A DNA stretch of 64,000 bases from Escallonia rubra (Eukaryota > Streptophyta > Magnoliopsida > Escalloniales > Escalloniaceae). The stretch spans positions 124,001 through 188,000 of the forward strand of contig JAVXUO010002628.1 of assembly GCA_033065855.1 (NCBI GenBank). Direction: 5' to 3'. A program made the position numbers and the translations under genes. Below, piece by piece: positions 13,901 through 24,200 of the stretch (within the stretch, counting starts at the first letter, position 1; every line of letters starts with the position of its first letter). Under the pieces are notes generated by a model. That model did not search any database. It was not told where the DNA came from and saw nothing but the letters and a program-made list of their open reading frames with translations.

Positions 13901-16900
13901 CTGATCCTTTGACCAAGCCTATTGCTAGATATGTTTTCCTTTCTCACATTAGGACTATGGGACTACGTAGTTTTTGATATGTTTATGGCATCTTATGTAC
14001 TTGACATTTATTAAATTAAATTTTTCGTTCCTTGATTTGAGTTTATTTTGGAATGAATGGATAATCTTTGTGATTACATATGCATCCTTATTGAGAATGT
14101 CACCAGGCTCGAATTGACCCACTCACACGGGTAATTCACCTTGGCGCTAAGATAACGAGCAAGATGAGACATAATTGTCTTAGGCGCCAAGAGGGCGAAT
14201 AAGATGATACAGCTTATGAAGCAAACATGTCGCCTTAGTTGGAGCTAAGATGAGACCTAAAAATGTAGGTCGATCATAGAGTATCTCCACAAACTCTATG
14301 TAGCATGTTTACAGCCGAATATGAGATTTCAGACATGCACTATAAGAGTGACTGGGCTGAAAAACTCAGGTTAGGCGCTTGTACAGCGACTAGACTCAGA
14401 TTCGTATGGCGTATTTTACATTTATGTGACACGCCCTTGCGGGTTACGCCATAGCATGCAAATTATACTGCATGTGCTAAATGCAGATCGACAGTGGGAG
14501 TGATGAATGAATCCCTGCTTCGTCACTGTGTGAGCCACTTGGATCGAAATACTTTTGATCCTATGTAGTACCCTTCTCACCTTAGACTATGTCATGAAGA
14601 GAATACTCAATGTCGCTACTTTAGCATGTACCATTGGATCATGGATGATGCGGTCTCGCGGGGCATGTCTAGGAAAGCGGTTGGGTCTAATTGGAATGAC
14701 ATGAGGGGTTTGGGAAGAAAGTTCAATATTACATCATGTTGTGAGATTCATAGCCCCGGGTGACTTTGTCGATTTTCGTTTCGATATGAGTCATGAATAC
14801 ATAACATGTGAGAGGTTTAACACTGCTCACTATGAGGGATTTGAGAGTGTTTAATCTGGTGTAGTTGAACTATCTGGGGTACATACGAGACTTTTTTGGA
14901 GTGATGTATTGTGTTAGTTTGGTGATGACTTAATACAATACTCCTCAATTGGACATCCTTTCTCGTAGGTCGCACGTTCCATTTCCAGTATGAGGAGATG
15001 AGTGGACAAGAGATAAGGAGGGACTGCACGATTTATTTGCCCTGTGTGTGGGCGAGTGGAAGCTATTAATAAATTGGGTCGGTGGTCCCATTATCCGCCC
15101 ACTAACGGATAATGTGTATTTTTTTAGTCTGGATAATTACAGTTAATTATATGATATTTATCTCCTAAGTGCTTGAGGTAAATACATCTTTATCTCCTAA
15201 GAGTTTGAGGTAAAGTCAGTCTCTAATTGTATCTTTATATAAAGGCTAGAGATATCTCAATAAAGTAACAAGTCATAGACTACAAGTCACAGACATAAAG
15301 TCCCTCTCTCTATAGCACTCTCTCTAGAGTAATCACCAAATTCTAGGATTTGGTTCGTGGACGAAGAACTCGACTCTAGTAGCCATTTTCGTACCTACGA
15401 TAAAGATCAAGCGTGTTGGAGGCTCGTAACAACAAGGATCTTACGTCGGAATTTTCGAAGACTTCGTACGGTATGTTTTCGAACCCATTACGTTATATGG
15501 TAAGCGCATTAAATCGTTTCAACACAAATAATGACTATAAGTGCTTAACAAATCATTTTAAATTTGGGACTTGTAACTTCCCATTGGCACTTTTAAGCGC
15601 ACGCAGCAATGATCTACTAAAGGGTTCTGGAGTTTTTAGTAAGTTCATCAATTTGTTTGTGTAAACAGGTCGAGCAGCTTCACAGAATCTTCAAGCTTTG
15701 TGGTTCACCATCAGAAGATTACTGGAAAAAATTGAAGCCTCCGACGACATTCCGACCACCAACACAATATAAACCCAGTTTTCAGGAGTCTTTCACAAGT
15801 CTCCCTTCCTCTGCGTTTGGTCTCTTGAGTACACTTCTTGCCGTGGATCCACCGCTTCGGGGTATTGCTGCGTCTGCTGTACAAGCTGAAGTGAGTTGCC
15901 ATTGGGTTTACTTTTCTTTGTTACCACCAATTTCCGCATCTCATGAATTCTAAAATTGGGTTAGCCCAGTTCAAGGCTCCTGCTACTGAGGGTTCTGGGG
16001 AGGATTACATATACGTAAGCTTACATATGCTGTTGCAGAGATGTTATTTCTGCGTTAGGATCCCTGGTCTGAAGCAACGTTATTGCTGCCAAGGCTACCT
16101 TAGTTCTAATTAAGTGGAAGTTCAAAGTTCAGTGGATAATGTTCTTTCGAGGTAAGGAGTGTTACAGAAATTTAGACAAAGCAAGGGAAGAGGTAGAAGA
16201 AGAAGTAGAGAAACTTGAATTACTGAGCTTAAGGTCACTTTGCTTGCGGAAGCTCGATAAAATAGATATAGGTAGCCGTTTGAGTGGACGGATAAAGGGT
16301 GGTTTAGAAAGATTGTACTAAATTGAAGTTGCTCAATCTTTCCTGAAATGTGAGGGGCTTGCTTGAACCCTGACATGAGAGCAGTGGTGAAGGCCACATA
16401 TCGGCTGCTTGCAAGCAACAAAGCTGGACGATTTGTCTGGGACTGTCATACCAACACTTGGGAGGTAATACATGGACACAGCAGGTAACACTTGGTATGG
16501 TGGATGGTCGAATGAATACTAATCATATGGGTTAGTGGGGTGGCTGAGAGGGAGGGTGGGCACACCTCAGACTTCTTACTCTGTCCTTCATCTGTTTCAG
16601 AATGTGGAGAACAATTTAGAGTGGTGCTTCCTAGGCAGGTGATTTAGGACTTAGGAGGGAGATGTGGGAAGAAGTAGCAGACATGAAAGGATTATGAAGG
16701 TGGGGAAAAATCTAAGTAATGAATGCCACTCTACCTACAATTCAACTATTCTTCTTGCACCTAATTTTACAAGCACCAATTTGCCTATCAAGGGTGAGTC
16801 CACCGGTTCGGCTAAAAGAGATGTATCATGCCCTCCACTTGAAATCCGTTTCAACATTCTCAGCAGGAAAGAGACGCTCATTCGAAGCTTTATGGCACCT

Positions 16901-18159
16901 CAATGGAGCAGCCATTAACCAACACACGTTCTTAGCACATCAGTAAAACTTGATTAGGTGAAAAGGAGGAGAAGGTAAAGAAATTATTGTCAGACTTCCA
17001 GCAAAATTTATCTGAAAACACTGGTAGAGTATATGGGAGTTTAGAACCACTCATGCGAACGATTAGCGTTTGTTTTGAAACAGCCTTTACATTTTTTTCA
17101 TCCGCTATAGTCATATCCTAGCTATTCCTGATTTTCTGAGTTACTGCTGCTGACATTTGATGCTTTTCATCTAATTAAGTGGTTCTTCCTGCTTACAGTT
17201 CTTCAGTTCAAGTCCATTAGCATGCGACCTTTCTGGTCTTCCTGCAATGAACTATGAGGAGGATGTGCCCGCTCAAGCCAACGACCGGAAGAAGTACGTT
17301 CTCTTTCTTAGGAACTGAAATGTTTTTTCCTTTTTCATAAAATGCCTTCGACCAACTTGGACAATTTTGTTTAACACGAGGAATAGCTATGATTCCTTTA
17401 CTAGGGATGATAAAATGCCTCGATAATGAATTATCTCGCTGGGTATTCCTATTTTTCAGGAACAGGACTTCAAAAGCAAAGCAAAGGTCCAAAAAAAATC
17501 GCGAAAGTCATAGAAGAAAGGACTCGGTTACTGAGCATGGCAAAGAAGATTTGGGATCTTCTAAAGAGGTAAATCTCACACTAGTTTAGCAAGTCTAGGA
17601 AGCAATTGTTTGGTTTTATCAATTTTAGTTTACCTTAGAATGGCTACTATTAGAGCATTATTACTTGAAAAGCATCCGAGAGCACAAGCAACTTCTAAGG
17701 TGGACAAGAACATTCCGTAATATCACGTACAATGTAACTTGCAGCCTATATTCAGTTTATAACCATATACTAGGATGTAAACCATATGATAAGTTTGGTC
17801 TCACTCTTCTTTCCAATTTCTAGCTGGAGAAGCCAAACCAAGAGATGGGCACCAGTGCAAGTAGCAGCGCCTCCTCCAGCAGACATGCTAGAAAATCAAG
17901 CACGAGTCAAGGAAGCCCACCTTCTTCCCCATCTCCAGCATTTCATGCTATGCGCAACCGCTCCGCAAGAACTGAAGCACATCCTAATGCTCTCAAAAAC
18001 ATCAAGAATTTTCCCCTCTTACTCGCCTCGATAACCGAAACTGTCAACCACATTGAGGAGAACAGAAAGAGCCTCCACCACAGGTCCATGTCTACGGTTG
18101 ATTTCCGAACACTTGACGTGGAAAAGATATCAAAGCTCTTTGGTCTGGAAGAACATTAG
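4914..18159 (+). CDS. CDK9-like Ser/Thr protein kinase, 7 exons
   Basis: Predicted exons are 4914-5315, 5502-5786, 6155-6472, 15669-15890, 17199-17293, 17460-17568 and 17824-18159. All junctions are GT-AG and the phases agree, giving 588 residues. The product starts MGCVQAK, an N-myristoylation and S-acylation signature that suggests membrane attachment. Kinase landmarks seen: glycine loop GQGTYSNV (136-143), ATP lysine K158 in ALKK, HRDIKGSN (251-258, base D253), DFG (271-273), RVVTLWYRAPE (289-299), DLWSAG, then the CDK-type EQLHRIFKLCGSPSEDYW. A basic, Ser-rich tail of about 160 residues follows and ends LDVEKISKLFGLEEH. Family knowledge: this is the plant CDKC/CDK9-related group (At1g54610, IBS1 and relatives), whose substrates are mostly unknown. 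The start is the first in-frame ATG before the conserved WPKWL...SYDKLSK segment. The third intron (9196 bp) holds a copia fossil, but the flanking exons are intact. The exact orthologue is not assigned. Confidence 0.9.
5787..6154 (+). other. Kinase intron 2
   Basis: GT-AG intron of 368 bases between the exon ending LTEPQ and the exon starting VKCYMQQ. I see no nested gene or repeat in it. Confidence 0.8.
6786..7262 (+). repeat. 5' LTR of the copia element
   Basis: It starts TGTTAATAAATTGGGTC and ends TTTCAACA, followed by the primer site. It matches 15064-15524 along its length and carries a short extra duplication of the GAACCCATTACGTTATG motif near 7192-7234. Confidence 0.88.
7750..9181. 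mobile_element. Non-autonomous hAT element nested in the copia leader
   Basis: The ends TAGGGCTGTAAATGAAC and GTTCGTATACAGCCCTA are inverted repeats, flanked by a perfect 8-bp target duplication CACGCGCC (7742-7749 and 9182-9189), the hAT hallmark. Subterminal zones are crowded with GTTCG/CGAAC/GAGTCGAG-type repeats on both sides. The middle (8030-8900) is different: C-rich then ordinary sequence, with an internal repeat of a GGATTTGGGGATTTTTTTG-like block near 8850-8955. No transposase is seen, and the middle may be captured DNA. Confidence 0.85.
9190..10419 (+). other. Remaining copia leader
   Basis: Between the nested hAT and gag. It starts with a GC-rich CACGCG-type low-complexity stretch (9190-9510) and continues as AT-rich leader. 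No host gene is seen. Confidence 0.5.
15064..15524 (+). repeat. 3' LTR of the copia element
   Basis: Second LTR copy, ending CGTTTCAACA directly before the CAAAT target duplication. Small differences from the 5' copy show the two have diverged since insertion. Confidence 0.88.
15891..17198 (+). other. Kinase intron 4
   Basis: GT-AG intron of 1308 bases between the exon ending AVQAE and the exon starting FFSSSPLACDL. It has short open frames (for example 16139-16321) with no recognisable family and no transposon ends. I see nothing else in it. Confidence 0.75.
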
Positions 18160-18699
18160 GTAATGGAAGATGAAATCTGTTTGGCTCGAAAATTTCATCT
18201 TATACATTTTAGATTGCTTTCTCAGTAATCTTTACTCAACTGAACAGAGCTATATACAAATCAATAAACATAATTTTTTGAGTATCTTTTTGTGGATGCT
18301 GCTTGATGTTGATCTTGCAAGTCATATAGTACCTTATATTGTTCTTTATAGGAGGTGGTTAATTTTGCTATATTCAACTACCTACAAGTAACAACAAACT
18401 CATTTACCTGGTTAACTTTGAAAGCCTTAATGGATTTCTCCAGCCCCAACCCACACAGAGCGAGGTGAAAGGTGATTGCTCAAATCAAAACATTATATCA
18501 AACCACAATTAACCTATGTATGAACTTCAAAAACATCTCAGTTATCTCCGTAATTACAGTCAAGATCTAGTAGTATATGAAAGCACCGCATGCTTCTAAG
18601 GCACATGACTACATACCATTCAAAAAACATACACAAACTTCGAATTGCTTGATGGAGAGAACTTCTTCTGATCATCCAACAATGAGAACGAAAAATCAA
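18160..18699. other. Convergent intergenic spacer
   Basis: Holds the 3' untranslated ends of the kinase (+) and the DUF3511 gene (-). No other feature is visible. Confidence 0.7.
18263..18268 (+). terminator. Candidate poly(A) signal of the kinase gene
   Basis: An AATAAA hexamer lies 104 bases after the kinase stop codon (18157-18159) in AT-rich sequence, a usual position for a plant near-upstream element. No transcript end can be seen from sequence alone. Confidence 0.4.
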
Positions 18700-18948
18700 T
18701 CACGACGAATCATAGCACTTGTCTGTAAACTTGTTCTTGATCCACTTGAAGCTGTTCCTGAACGATGATTTAAGTTTGCCTTCCATGGAGTACATATTAT
18801 AAGAAGCCACCCTCTTCCTCCTCTTGACCTCTGGATTGTCACCCTGGCCATTGAAGCTGTACGACTTGGTCCGGTCCTCGAACCCAAACCGGGCTTCTAT
18901 TTCTATTTGAGAGTAGGAGTAATCTGGAAAGGATTTGCATTTCTCCAT
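18700..18948 (-). CDS. DUF3511 family small protein
   Basis: Single exon, 82 residues, starting MEKCKSF. The C-terminal half carries the hallmark of the plant DUF3511 family: EVKRRKRVASYNMYSMEGKL (about residues 40-59), then an SFRNSFKWIKNKF segment. Known members are plant-specific, about 80-110 residues, mostly single-exon and basic, with no established biochemical role. There is no signal peptide or membrane segment. The gene converges with the kinase: the two stop codons are about 540 bases apart. A TATATA stretch at 19001-19006 lies about 55 bases before the ATG on this strand and could be its TATA box. Length and domain match the family, so I think it is intact. Confidence 0.85.
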   Translation of the reverse strand: MEKCKSFPDYSYSQIEIEARFGFEDRTKSYSFNGQGDNPEVKRRKRVASYNMYSMEGKLKSSFRNSFKWIKNKFTDKCYDSS

Positions 18949-19000
18949 GATCTCTTCAGAGCTTATGGAAGTGGGGAGGAGGTATCAAGCTTAGTAGTGA

Positions 19001-19006
19001 TATATA
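19001..19006 (-). promoter_or_regulatory. Candidate TATA box of the DUF3511 gene
   Basis: Read on the - strand, the context is GTTATATATCAC, about 55 bases upstream of the ATG at 18948. That leaves room for a short leader. A second, more distant TATAAAT-like site lies near 19117. Which one is used cannot be told from sequence. Confidence 0.4.
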
Positions 19007-19119
19007 ACATTCTGGAGTGCAAGAGATAACACAGGATGGACCCCATGCAGAACATTTTGTGTGCGTTAGTGCGGTATGCATGGGCCATGAGGGTGACTTT
19101 GATTTGATGATGAAGGATT

Positions 19120-21299
19120 TATATGGAGATTCGTGTATAGCAACATAGGAGTTAGATATATGATGCTCCAATGATGTTACGTTTACCAAAGCTCAACTAT
19201 GTTATTGAAGGAAATATCAGTGGAACAAACCATGTAACGGCAGTACATAAACATACGTGTGTGTGGACATACTCTGCTGGAGAGATAAGGCTCTCCTATC
19301 AACACACTGCTGTCAACACTGGACAATCATATCTTATTTCACCTTCTTTTTTTTTTTTTTTCATTTTTGCCCAACCTATCAGCAATTTACACCATGCCAT
19401 CTAAGTTTCTTAACCGATAACCAAGTTTTTCCGACTACCATGGCTGCAGCTTCATCGTTTTAATACATTTCGCGCAGTCCATGTCCAAAAGAATGGACAA
19501 TCAAATCACTGTGCCTCATCCTTATTTTAAAGAACAGAGATGCGTTTTTATCTACTATCATCGCTGCTTCGGCCAACATTCCAATCAACACCACATTACG
19601 GGTTTGCTAGGTCTAGAATGACGAGGTTGAGCGATTCACTAACACCCTCCGAAGTCATTAGTCATAATACCTGGATCACTTCGGTTTGCGCAACAAACAA
19701 GTTACATAAACGCTATCAAATTCACTTTTGTCATGTAGCTAGCTAAATGTGTACTTGTCGTAATGAATGAAGTACTTATAAATTCTAAAATAAGAAGAGA
19801 GTTGGTTGGAACCGGTGGTGGTTGAACCAGACTAGCAACCAGTGGAAATGATATAATGGCATCACTGATCTAATCAAATGGGTTTAATATGGTGGGAGAG
19901 GCCACTAAAGTTTGGTCACATGTGGGGGGGTGGTGGAGCCACCAGCACAGTTGAATCCTTTAGTGAATAGGTCCACTACGTGTCTAGGTCCAATGGGTTC
20001 AACAATAGACAAGATGGGGTGAGTGGTAGCTCCACCTTATGCAAAGGTAACGCGGCTGTTTTTCTGCTTTTGAATTTGTGGGGCTGCTGTGTCTCACTGC
20101 CCACGATTGGGAAAGAAACTTTTATCTCTTCGACTTCTTTTGCAAAAACAAAATGTTTGGCTCTAGGGAGAATAGAAGGGGACGTGAGAGGCACATTGGC
20201 ACCTAAAAGTACTCTTGTTGACCTAGCAGAACTGCCTGATTAATGCAGTTGGAAAGTTCAGAGGCCAATATGACATAAAACAAAGGTTAAGTTACAATTT
20301 GAGACTCCATACAAAGTATGGTGGCAGCTGGTGTATTTCAATCAACCGAAACACAGTTTTGAGATGCTTGGAAGCAAATTAAACCCCCCCCCCCCCCCCC
20401 CCACAGACACTCACTGGCATAAATTACCTTGCAGTACCTCTGCAACCTCCAAACCCCATGCGAAGATGCCACGTTAACTATTGTTTTGATGCTAAATACA
20501 CACTATATTTATCATATTTACTATTCAGAAGCTGACAGCAACTGTTCGAATTTAGAAACCCAGAAGCAACCAAAATTAAGAAAATACTGGAGAGAACGAC
20601 ACCTTCTAATTCATGAGATAATATAATCTGCAACAAGTATATTTGAATTTATGATTCTAGAAACTACTCAGATCGCTGTATTAGACAAAATGATACGCAA
20701 AGCTTTAACAAAGATGCTGATGGCTACATATACAAAGAACGTTAATATGATCATAAATAGCTACTTTTAACATTATCCTGAAGATGATTATAAGAATCGG
20801 AGGTTTGTGAACATGTATAAATTAATGCATATTTATCCTGAAAAATATCGATAAATATGCACCAATGATGAATAACTTCAAGTACAAACACGTATTCACA
20901 ATCTATTCTTTACGCAAAGGATTTAAAAAATTCTCACCTGCTGAAAATAAGAGAGTAACACATTCTAGTAGGCTTCCCAGTGAATGCTCATATTAGAGTA
21001 AATAGTACAGAAACGCAAGTAGTGCAGGTCACAAACTGACAATAAAGAGCACAAGAGCGATTGATATTTCTGAGTGATGCTTAACTTTACGATACATCAG
21101 GTAGAGTATGTCTATCATTCGGAATGCCTCTAAATTTGCTAAAGCAAAACCAAAAAGACGTCATATGATCAAATTATGACATAGATCAGTTCTAATTCCA
21201 TTTTAAGAATTGACAACCAAGTACATACATACTCCAAACTGCATGTTACAAGAGACAAAAAGAATAGAGGAGTAATCATGATCAGTTACAATGAATACC
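19120..21299. other. Spacer between the DUF3511 gene and EME1 3' end
   Basis: Contains the upstream region of the DUF3511 gene and, toward 21299, the EME1 3' untranslated region on the - strand. A run of 19 C lies at 20384-20402. A frame at 19980-20243 has no recognisable family. I see no further gene. Confidence 0.6.
20384..20402. repeat. Poly-C tract
   Basis: Nineteen consecutive C in otherwise AT-rich sequence. Further C runs lie at about 30409-30437 and 30855-30869. Confidence 0.9.
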
Positions 21300-24200
21300 T
21301 CATGAAGAACATCGAGAGCTGAAGAAATCAGCTCCATGCTCAACATCATCAGTCAAAATGCTCCCGCATTGCGCCATTAATATTCTGTACACTCTCTTGG
21401 AACAAACCTCGCCCAATCTTCTTTCCTCACCAAGTAACCCCTCTGTTGTCAAATCCTCAAGAAGAAATTCTTTCTCATGCACCTGTCAATTTTACAGAAC
21501 AGCCAACTTCTTGCTTAGTGCTGATTCTCCCTTTAATAGGTGAGAGATAGCTGATTACAAGCGACTTAGATCAAAAGGAAGCTGTTTTGCTCCATCCCCT
21601 GCTGGAGGAATATCTAAAACACCCTTCTAATCAACGACTTTCTACCTTTAATTGATAAATTTTAACAGTACAGATGAAATGGTCATGAAAATCAGTGTCC
21701 AGTTTCCAGTTCAATGGCTGATCCCCCTAAACAAGATTTCTTGGCAACTGATGCTTCGTAAATTCTATCCATATATAAACCCATCAACTCGAGCTGGAAA
21801 TCCTGAAAGGTTCCATAACACTTGCTTCTTTAACTACCAATCCAGATTCTTGTTCTTCAGCCTCCAAGTATTCGTTACCCACACCAGAAAAAGTAACACA
21901 TTTCCTTTGATCTTAAGAAATGGGGGACCCAGGTGGTGGACACAAGTTGAATGGTGTATATAAAGGGGAAAATATGCGAGACAAAGTGTCGCATAGATCT
22001 CACAATCTAGAACCCGTTTGGTTAATCGTCTAGAGGCCATTACGGGTGAAATTAGACCCGCAATCGGAAAAAATAAGTGTGTTCACCCTGTAAGCTGTAA
22101 TGACCTTTAAGTGTAATCCCATGCATGCCCAGTGGGGGTTCACTCCCTCACACAGGTGTTTTTCTCATCAAACTCAACTCTGTAATGGAAATCAACATTG
22201 TATTGCCATACTGCCCCTTCAAATTATTTTTAATGGGTTACGGCTACGAAATCTTAGCAGCTTTTGGGAAGCCTGTTTTGTTTGCTTGTTATGTTAATTT
22301 CTTTAGTATTTCCATTTCAGATTTCATGTTTCCATCAAAAGTAGTATTCACTTTTGTCCTTCAAAAGAATCGAAATATAGTGCCAACTAAATTAAAAAAT
22401 TAGATGGCTATTGTACTCGAATATAACGGAATACCAAACACACAGACAAAACGTATTGGGGGGGCTATTTTAGTCATTTTGGTAATTTCTGTTGCAGAAC
22501 AATGTCTTTTCCTTGAACCAAACATCCAAAGGTAATCAAACGCATAAACGCAACGTATTATGAGGGTTAATCTCAGTCAATCTCGCAATTTCTATTGCAT
22601 TACACCGTCTATTTGTTGAATCAAACATCCGAAAGTAATCATGATAAGACTCACGATGAACTCCTCGACAATGAACCAAATGGGCCCATAGCGTCAACTG
22701 CCAACAGACAAGCCTACTTACTTTGATTGAGTACTCACCACTTTACTTGGATCCATGTAAACACTCAGAAGAGATTTCATTGTGGGGTATTTCTTCCATA
22801 TAGCTATAGCAAATCGCGGTTGAACCTTTGGGATAGCCACCAATGCTTTTAACCTGAAAGAAAAAGGCAAGGTCAGGAGGACAGGATTACAACAAACTAA
22901 AAAAATTGATTTACCTATCAAGACAACATAATATTTTTTCTTATTTACACTCCAGTGTACTTGAACAGAAGAGCGAAAGCATTTAGCAAATCAACATCGA
23001 TGTCTGGAATAAGCTTTACTTGAGATAAATAAGAGTCAAGCAGCTAAAGTAGTAGTTCATCTAAACTTTTCAGAGCAGATAAGATTGAGCAGTAGGGAAT
23101 ACAGGTTTTGGAATCTCAAAGTTGTAAAAAGAGTCAATTATATAGGAATCACTCCAGTTAATAAGGAGAAATAATTGTAGAAATTTTCTCTTCAAAACTA
23201 GAATTTCTGATAGCTTAGCCCCATGTTGTAGTAGACTTTTAATATCTCACTCGTAGCTTAATTAGGCAAACATGCACGAAGTATCATAATCGAGGCATTC
23301 ATGGCTTAAACTCGAGCTTTATGTCACGGCACTAACGACTTCCCTAAGTCGGACCGTGCGGCACTTAGCTATCAAGCCCCCGCTTGCACGCTAAGTCAGC
23401 CTGCCCCTTTGAGCTGGCGATGTTAGAAACAAACAAACAAGAGAACACAAGAGTTTGGGAATGATTCCCACTATATTACTTCGAGAAAGCTTTGTACAAG
23501 GATACTTGGATCACACTTCTCATGGATGCCTTGGCCAAGTGAGGCCTTGGCCTTATATACTAGTTCACCTCCTCAACGGACGGTGGAGATTACATTGCAT
23601 CCTACGGTTCTCATTCACCCTCTAGAACTCTCCACAATATTCACAAGCCTCACTACTATTCTAGACTCCTCCTAGAATGCCTAGAATGTTCTCCTACCAT
23701 TCTAGAGCTATCCATCACTACTCTGGCATATACACATATTTACAAGACATAAGTGTGTAGAGATGTCATGAACCTTCCGGAGACCTTGCCCATGGCCATT
23801 GCCAAGTAAGCGTCCCGTAAGTGCCTAATGAGCGCCCGCATGGCATAACCTCCAAAATTCAGCTTACTTCCAAATCGGTTCGTGACATTCTCCCCCACCT
23901 AATCTCGCGACGCCCTCATCGCGAAGTCAATCCACAATGATGCTGAACTGCAAAAGGTCTTCCACTGGCTCTCAAGTCGCTCCCGTCTTCGGCAATTCTT
24001 CCTGCTTGACCAAGCAACGCCTCGTTGGTGCAACCCCTTGCCTTTAATTGAGCTTCACCGCTAAGCACATACTCGGCTCCCTTGTGATAGGATTTCACCT
24101 CCGCTGTCGGTGCCCTACGACTCTTGCCACGATCATGGTCTTCCACACCTACATGATGAGGCTTCAACAAACTCGTATGGAAGACCGGATGTATCTTCGA

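Larger units (their letters stand above)
6786..15524 (+). mobile_element. Fossil Ty1/copia LTR retrotransposon in kinase intron 3
   Basis: LTRs at 6786-7262 and 15064-15524 are flanked by a 5-bp target duplication CAAAT (6781-6785 and 15525-15529). A tRNA-Met-type primer site TGGTATCAGAGC (7264-7275) follows the 5' LTR. Parts in order: a long leader holding a nested hAT element, gag (about 10420-11150), then pol with integrase (about 11330-12000), reverse transcriptase (about 12480-13150) and RNase H (about 13340-13970), and a 1-kb 3' stretch. The integrase-before-RT order makes it copia. It is broken, with about eight interruptions. The LTRs still match closely over most of their length, which suggests an age of a few million years. 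It lies in sense with the host gene. Confidence 0.9.

Noticed and set aside
19980-20243. 87-codon frame on the + strand
   Set aside because: No recognisable domain, no homologue known to me and no gene context.
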